Source: Kiritimatiellota bacterium
Lineage (GTDB): Bacteria > Verrucomicrobiota > Lentisphaeria > Victivallales > JAADHT01
NCBI GenBank assembly: GCA_013151705.1
Contig: JAADHT010000052.1
Span: 1-9,727, forward strand
Direction of reading: 5' to 3'
DNA length: 9,727 nt
Part shown: piece after piece, positions 6,478-9,727 of the stretch
How the letters are laid out: each line of letters begins with the position of its first letter
Position numbering within the stretch: position 1 is the stretch's first letter
Notes under the pieces: generated by a model
Databases searched by the model: none
What the model was told of the DNA's origin: nothing
What the model saw: the letters and a program-made list of their open reading frames with translations, nothing else
Made by a program: the position numbers and the translations under genes

Positions 6478-6562
6478 GCTATGGAAGCTCTTGTCCGGAA
6501 GCGCGCCCGCTCGTTTCGCGCGCGTCCCTGGTGGTGGTCGTTTTTTTAAGGAGAAGAAGATT

Positions 6563-7639
6563 ATGGAGGTCTACAATTTCAGCGCGGGTCCGGCGATGTT
6601 GCCTAAAGAAGTAATGAATCAGGCGAAGGAACATTTCACGGATTTCGCCGGTACCGGTTGCGGATTGGTCGAACTTTCGCACAGAGGACCGGAATTCTCA
6701 AAGGTTTTGGATGAGGCGCAAACAGACCTCCGCGAGCTAATGGAGATAAGCGACGACTACGCTATATGCTTCATTCAAGGCGGAGCGAGCATGCAGTTCG
6801 CAATGATCCCGATGAATCTGATGCTTCCGGATGGTTTCGCTGAATACGCCGACACCGGCACCTGGTCCGCGAAAGCGATGAAGGAAGCGGAACTTTTCGG
6901 CGATGTGAGAACGATCGCTTCAAGCAAAGATTCCAACTACGACAAAATCCCCGTCATACGCCACTGGTCGCCGGACGACAAGGCGTCGTATCTCCACATA
7001 ACCACGAACAACACTATCGCCGGAACCCAGTACCACGCCTTTCCGACCAGCAAGGCTCCGTTGATAGCCGACATGTCCAGTGACATAATGTCAAGGAAAA
7101 TCAACGTTGATGATTTCGCGATGATCTATGCCGGCGCCCAGAAAAATCTCGCTCCCAGCGGAATGGCGCTCGTCATCATCCGCAAGAATTTGGCGGAAAG
7201 GGCTCCAAAGAATCTCCCCACGATGTTGAAATACTCGACCTACATAGAAAAAGACTCGATGTTCAACACGCCGCCCACCTTCACCATTTATGTGTTCGGC
7301 CTCGTTCTCAAATGGCTTAAGAGGATGGGCGGTCTGGCTGAAATGGAGGAGATCAACGACGCGAAGTCCGAGGCGCTCTATGAACTCATCGACACATCGG
7401 ATTTCTACCGTTCCCCAGTCTTTCCCGAAAGCAGATCTAAAATGAACGTCGTATTCAGACTGCCAAGCGAGGAACTTGAAGCGAAATTCGTGGCGGACGC
7501 GAAAAAAAAGGGGCTGTCAGGCTTGAAAGGACACCGCTCGGTGGGCGGAATCAGAGCGAGCATCTACAACGCTATGCCTTTGCGGGGAGTCGAAACACTC
7601 GTGGATTTCATGAACGACTTCGCGCGGGAAAACGGCTGA
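6563..7639 (+). CDS. serC: Phosphoserine aminotransferase
   Basis: The 358-residue product is a class V PLP-dependent aminotransferase. It converts 3-phosphohydroxypyruvate and glutamate to O-phosphoserine and 2-oxoglutarate, the second step of serine synthesis, and also serves the related step in pyridoxal phosphate synthesis. Visible landmarks are N-F-S-A-G-P-A-M-L-P (5-14), the S-H-R-G stretch, F-I-Q-G-G-A-S-M-Q-F, Y-A-D-T-G-T-W-S, the phosphate-binding H-I-T-T-N-N-T-I-A-G-T-Q segment, and the cofactor lysine Lys194 in G-A-Q-K-N. The C-terminus has G-L-K-G-H-R-S-V-G-G-I-R-A-S, which binds substrate phosphate. Length is normal. The ATG at 6563 has AAGGAG 9 bases upstream; the frame extends to 6467 but that part crosses the leader hairpins. 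serA and serB are not present. Confidence 0.97.
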   Translation: MEVYNFSAGPAMLPKEVMNQAKEHFTDFAGTGCGLVELSHRGPEFSKVLDEAQTDLRELMEISDDYAICFIQGGASMQFAMIPMNLMLPDGFAEYADTGTWSAKAMKEAELFGDVRTIASSKDSNYDKIPVIRHWSPDDKASYLHITTNNTIAGTQYHAFPTSKAPLIADMSSDIMSRKINVDDFAMIYAGAQKNLAPSGMALVIIRKNLAERAPKNLPTMLKYSTYIEKDSMFNTPPTFTIYVFGLVLKWLKRMGGLAEMEEINDAKSEALYELIDTSDFYRSPVFPESRSKMNVVFRLPSEELEAKFVADAKKKGLSGLKGHRSVGGIRASIYNAMPLRGVETLVDFMNDFARENG

Positions 7640-7750
7640 AGCGCTCGTGGAAACACCAAAGCGAATGGAGGACGCCCGGAATGTTTCGCGCGTCCAACTC
7701 CGAATATCTCGCTGAATTCCCGAGTATCGATTTCAATGGCGGGTTCAACC

Positions 7751-8653
7751 ATGGATGCGAACAACATACCGTTTCATCAAGGCAGGTTCTGGCGTTCCGA
7801 CGGCGCCGGCGACTATGTGGTTTGCGACCTCTGTCCAAGAAACTGCCGGATTCCCCCTGGAGGAACGGGTTGGTGCGGAGTAAGACAAAACATTGACGGA
7901 CAATTGTTTTCCCTCGCGTACGGCCGCCCGGTCGCCCTTCAGATAGACCCGATAGAGAAAAAGCCGCTCGCCGAGTTTCTGCCCGGCACGAAAACGTTCT
8001 CGATCGGAACATACGGCTGCAATTTGGACTGCTCGTTCTGTCAAAACCATCATCTTTCCCGTGGCCGCTATACTGAAAACGAAGGGAACGGTTCAGCCGA
8101 TTTCGTCGAGCCGGAGGAGATTGTCGGAATGGCTTTGGAAAGCGGTTGCGAATCAGTGGCGTTCACATACAACGAGCCAATCGTCTGGGCGGAATACCTC
8201 GCTGACATCGCGGAACTCGCACACGCCGCGAATCTCGCGACCGTGATGGTTTCCAACGCGTACATCGCGCGGAAACCGGCGGAAAAGTTACTGCCTCTGA
8301 TAGACGCCGCCAATTTCGATATGAAAGGATGTTCGGAGGATTTCTACAAAAACATGACAGGAGGCCGTCTGTCGGACGTTTTGGAAACCATAAAACTCTA
8401 CAGCTCGATGGGCGGCCATCTGGAGCTGACCAACCTGGTCATCCCCGGCGAGAACGACTCTCCGGAAATAATTAAAGCGTATCTCGAATGGGTGGCGTCC
8501 AACCTTCCGATGTCCACGCCGCTTCATTTCTCCGCTTATTTTCCGCGGCACAGGTTCCACACGGCTCCACGGACTCCACCATCGACGCTAATGCGGATAC
8601 GCGAGACGGCGATCGCCGCCGGTTTCACCTCACTGCATTTAGGAAACATCTGA
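7751..8653 (+). CDS. amrS: AmmeMemoRadiSam-type radical SAM enzyme
   Basis: The 300-residue product belongs to the pyruvate-formate-lyase-activase-like radical SAM proteins, AmmeMemoRadiSam type. An N-terminal cysteine cluster (Cys25, 28, 32, 42, with C-P-R-N-C and G-W-C-G-V-R) precedes the radical SAM motif C90-x3-C94-x2-C97, which binds the 4Fe-4S cluster that cleaves S-adenosylmethionine. Further family marks are Y-G-R-P (57-60), D-P-I-E-K-K-P-L (66-73), F-T-Y-N-E-P and N-F-D-M-K-G. It ends at L-H-L-G-N-I; many relatives continue with a cysteine-rich tail, so this is a short form. The start is uncertain: ATG 7751 has GGCGG 8 bases upstream and fits the family, ATG 7736 has no site. It lies 111 bases after serC and may share its transcript. 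Its substrate is not known, and the AMMECR1 and MEMO partners are not in the window. Confidence 0.88.
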   Translation: MDANNIPFHQGRFWRSDGAGDYVVCDLCPRNCRIPPGGTGWCGVRQNIDGQLFSLAYGRPVALQIDPIEKKPLAEFLPGTKTFSIGTYGCNLDCSFCQNHHLSRGRYTENEGNGSADFVEPEEIVGMALESGCESVAFTYNEPIVWAEYLADIAELAHAANLATVMVSNAYIARKPAEKLLPLIDAANFDMKGCSEDFYKNMTGGRLSDVLETIKLYSSMGGHLELTNLVIPGENDSPEIIKAYLEWVASNLPMSTPLHFSAYFPRHRFHTAPRTPPSTLMRIRETAIAAGFTSLHLGNI

Positions 8654-8693
8654 CCAACGCGGTGGAATTGTCATGAAGCGGGATTCGCAATTA

Positions 8694-8758
8694 GTAGGGC
8701 GGAGCGTCCCCGCCCGCCAGGTTCGGACTCCGTAGGGCGTAACGATGAAAAGCGCCCT
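8694..8758. repeat. Two adjacent GC-rich hairpins, probable intergenic repeat element
   Basis: The first hairpin pairs GGGCGG (8697-8702) with CCGCCC (8710-8715) over a 7-base loop. The second pairs AGGGCG (8734-8739) with CGCCCT (8753-8758) over a 13-base loop. Both begin with the word GTAGGGCG (8694 and 8732). Short GTAGGGCG-type GC hairpins are a common form of dispersed intergenic repeat in some bacteria; only one copy pair is in this window, so the dispersed nature is inferred. Neither stem is followed by a good T-run on the plus strand, so they do not look like the amrS terminator. Confidence 0.4.
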
Positions 8759-8803
8759 TGAAAAAATGATGGCGACAAGAACGCACGAGCCATTGGAATA
8801 GCG

Positions 8804-8923
8804 ATGTTCCGTCAAGTGAAGAACGGAAAAGAAATGGCGGTGGAAAAGGTTCCCTCTGGAACAATAACGTTTCGCGTCCCCCCGCTCCACTACAAAATCA
8901 AAAAAGGAAACAATAATGATTGA
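8804..8923 (+). CDS. Candidate small open frame of 39 codons overlapping the galK start
   Basis: An ATG at 8804 opens 39 codons ending at a TGA that overlaps galK by 8 bases in another frame. A GGA sits 6 bases upstream, a weak ribosome binding site. The frame is open further back to 8762. The translation looks like a real protein piece, with the centre V-P-S-G-T-I-T-F-R-V-P-P-L-H-Y and a basic end. It could be a leader peptide coupled to galK, a remnant of a decayed gene or part of a dispersed intergenic element. I do not recognise it, and chance is not excluded at this length. Confidence 0.2.
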   Translation: MFRQVKNGKEMAVEKVPSGTITFRVPPLHYKIKKGNNND

Positions 8924-9727
8924 GAAAACGATTGAACTCTTTGAGAAGAGTTACGGAATGAAACCCGCGGCGATGGCGAAGGCTCCCGGTCGCCTGGAGG
9001 TCCTTGGCAACCACACCGACTACAACGAGGGAGTGGTGGTGAGCGCGGCCGTTGGGCAATCAACGCTCTTCGCCATTTCGCCGATAGATGGAACGGAATG
9101 TGAAATCCGCGATTTCCGCGACTCGAGCGTCAGGACATTCGACTTGAACGACATTGACGCGCCGGTCTCGGGCGACTGGAGCAACTACGTAAAGGGCGTG
9201 GTCAGCGAAATCCGCGCCAGGGGAGCGGATGTCGGGGCGTTCAAAGCCGCCATTCTGAGCGACATTCCGCTTTCGGCCGGAATGAGCAGCTCGGCGGCGC
9301 TTGAGACATCCGCCGGATTCGCGTTCGCCGAGGTTTTCGATCTGGATTTCGACAAAACGGAATGGGCGCGGATCGGACAAGGAGTCGAGAACAACTATCT
9401 TAGTGTGAAAACCGGACTTCTGGATCAATTCAGCTCCATCTACGGCGAGGTCGATCAATTGATTTTCTGCGATTTCCGCGAAGTCGCCGTCAAAGGACTC
9501 GTTCCGGTGCCGTCCGACTACGTATTCGTGGTCGCCAACTCTATGATCAAACACGATTTGGTCGATTCCGAGTACAATACCAGACGCGAGAGCTGCGAAA
9601 GAACGGTCTCTCTGATCAAAAAACGCCACCCGTGGGTATCGGCTCTCCGCGACGTTAGTTTTCAACTACTGGAATCTTGCGGGGACATCGTTCCAAAACG
9701 GGATTCGCGGATCGCCTCGCACGTGGT
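8916..9727 (+). CDS. galK: Galactokinase, cut by the window end
   Basis: The frame is open from 8916 through the window end (270 codons), about two thirds of the usual 380-400 residues. It is a GHMP-family sugar kinase that phosphorylates galactose at C1 with ATP, the first committed step of the Leloir pathway in the cytoplasm. The galactokinase signature is at residues 24-39 (P-G-R-L-E-V-L-G-N-H-T-D-Y-N-E-G). The glycine- and serine-rich ATP loop is P-L-S-A-G-M-S-S-S-A-A-L (118-129), the catalytic base is probably Asp170 in L-L-D-Q-F, and Y-N-T-R-R-E-S-C-E begins at 220. The signature has Asn32 where typical enzymes have the sugar-contacting Glu (G-E-H-T-D). The ATG has AAGGA 7 bases upstream. 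galT and galE are not seen; they may lie beyond the edge. Confidence 0.93.
   Translation, partial: MIEKTIELFEKSYGMKPAAMAKAPGRLEVLGNHTDYNEGVVVSAAVGQSTLFAISPIDGTECEIRDFRDSSVRTFDLNDIDAPVSGDWSNYVKGVVSEIRARGADVGAFKAAILSDIPLSAGMSSSAALETSAGFAFAEVFDLDFDKTEWARIGQGVENNYLSVKTGLLDQFSSIYGEVDQLIFCDFREVAVKGLVPVPSDYVFVVANSMIKHDLVDSEYNTRRESCERTVSLIKKRHPWVSALRDVSFQLLESCGDIVPKRDSRIASHV

Larger units (their letters stand above)
6234..6562. other. Divergent spacer between the FHA gene and serC
   Basis: The 329 bases hold no convincing gene; open frames here lack ribosome binding sites. The FHA side is A/T-rich and contains the candidate promoter at 6301-6328. The serC side is more structured, with hairpins at 6449-6477 and 6501-6523 before the serC ribosome binding site. 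A TATATT at 6382-6387 could be a plus-strand -10 box for serC, but no matching -35 box is clear. No known riboswitch is recognised. Confidence 0.4.

Noticed and set aside
7670..7695. GGACGC and GCGTCC inverted repeat after serC as a terminator
   Set aside because: The stem has only 6 bp, a 14-base loop and no T-run after it.
7681..7896. Plus-strand open frame of 71 codons with GGAGG before its ATG
   Set aside because: Most of it is an out-of-frame reading of amrS and turns into an arginine-rich string; a short leader peptide cannot be excluded but nothing supports it.
9060..9665. Minus-strand open frame of 201 codons opposite galK
   Set aside because: galK is certain on the plus strand; this frame is its complement and shows no recognisable domain.
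1..9727. CRISPR array, toxin-antitoxin pair, phage or transposase genes
   Set aside because: No regularly spaced repeats and no recognisable proteins of these kinds in any frame examined.

Overview
The window is a stretch of bacterial chromosome of about 50% GC, with conserved genes, Shine-Dalgarno sites and operon-like spacing. A ferredoxin-dependent 2-oxoacid oxidoreductase of the VorB type and an AmmeMemoRadiSam-type radical SAM enzyme point to an anaerobe. MreC points to a Gram-negative-type or otherwise rod-shaped cell. The galactokinase variant GNHTD and a GC-rich intergenic hairpin would fit the PVC group (Lentisphaerota or Kiritimatiellota), but this is a weak inference and I cannot name the organism.

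Left half, all on the minus strand, read from about 6233 down to 1. A small cytoplasmic FHA-domain protein (5754-6233) comes first. After a 238-base gap there is a compact run: a two-cluster ferredoxin subunit (5282-5515), a VorB-like alpha subunit (4148-5233), a fused beta-gamma subunit (2703-4151, start overlapping the alpha stop by 4 bases), an unrecognised secreted protein (1336-2697, 5 bases after the fusion gene) and mreC (380-1249). The three oxidoreductase genes together give a complete enzyme that turns a 2-oxoacid plus CoA into acyl-CoA, CO2 and reduced ferredoxin. A 340-base stretch without a convincing gene follows mreC, and then the first 13 codons of another minus-strand gene leave the window. 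That start lies in a tandem 15-base duplication of a ribosome binding site plus ATG.

Right half, plus strand. A divergent spacer of 329 bases (6234-6562) holds a possible FHA promoter and hairpins upstream of serC. Then come serC (6563-7639, serine and vitamin B6 synthesis), amrS (7751-8653, radical SAM enzyme) and, after a 262-base spacer, galK (8916 to the window end, cut off). The last spacer carries two GC-rich hairpins and a protein-like 39-codon open frame that runs into the galK start.

I do not see a defence system, CRISPR array, transposase, prophage, tRNA or rRNA. The main points of interest are the beta-gamma fusion, the orphan secreted protein locked between the oxidoreductase and mreC, the duplicated start site, the two unexplained intergenic elements, and the Glu-to-Asn change in the galactokinase sugar-binding motif.
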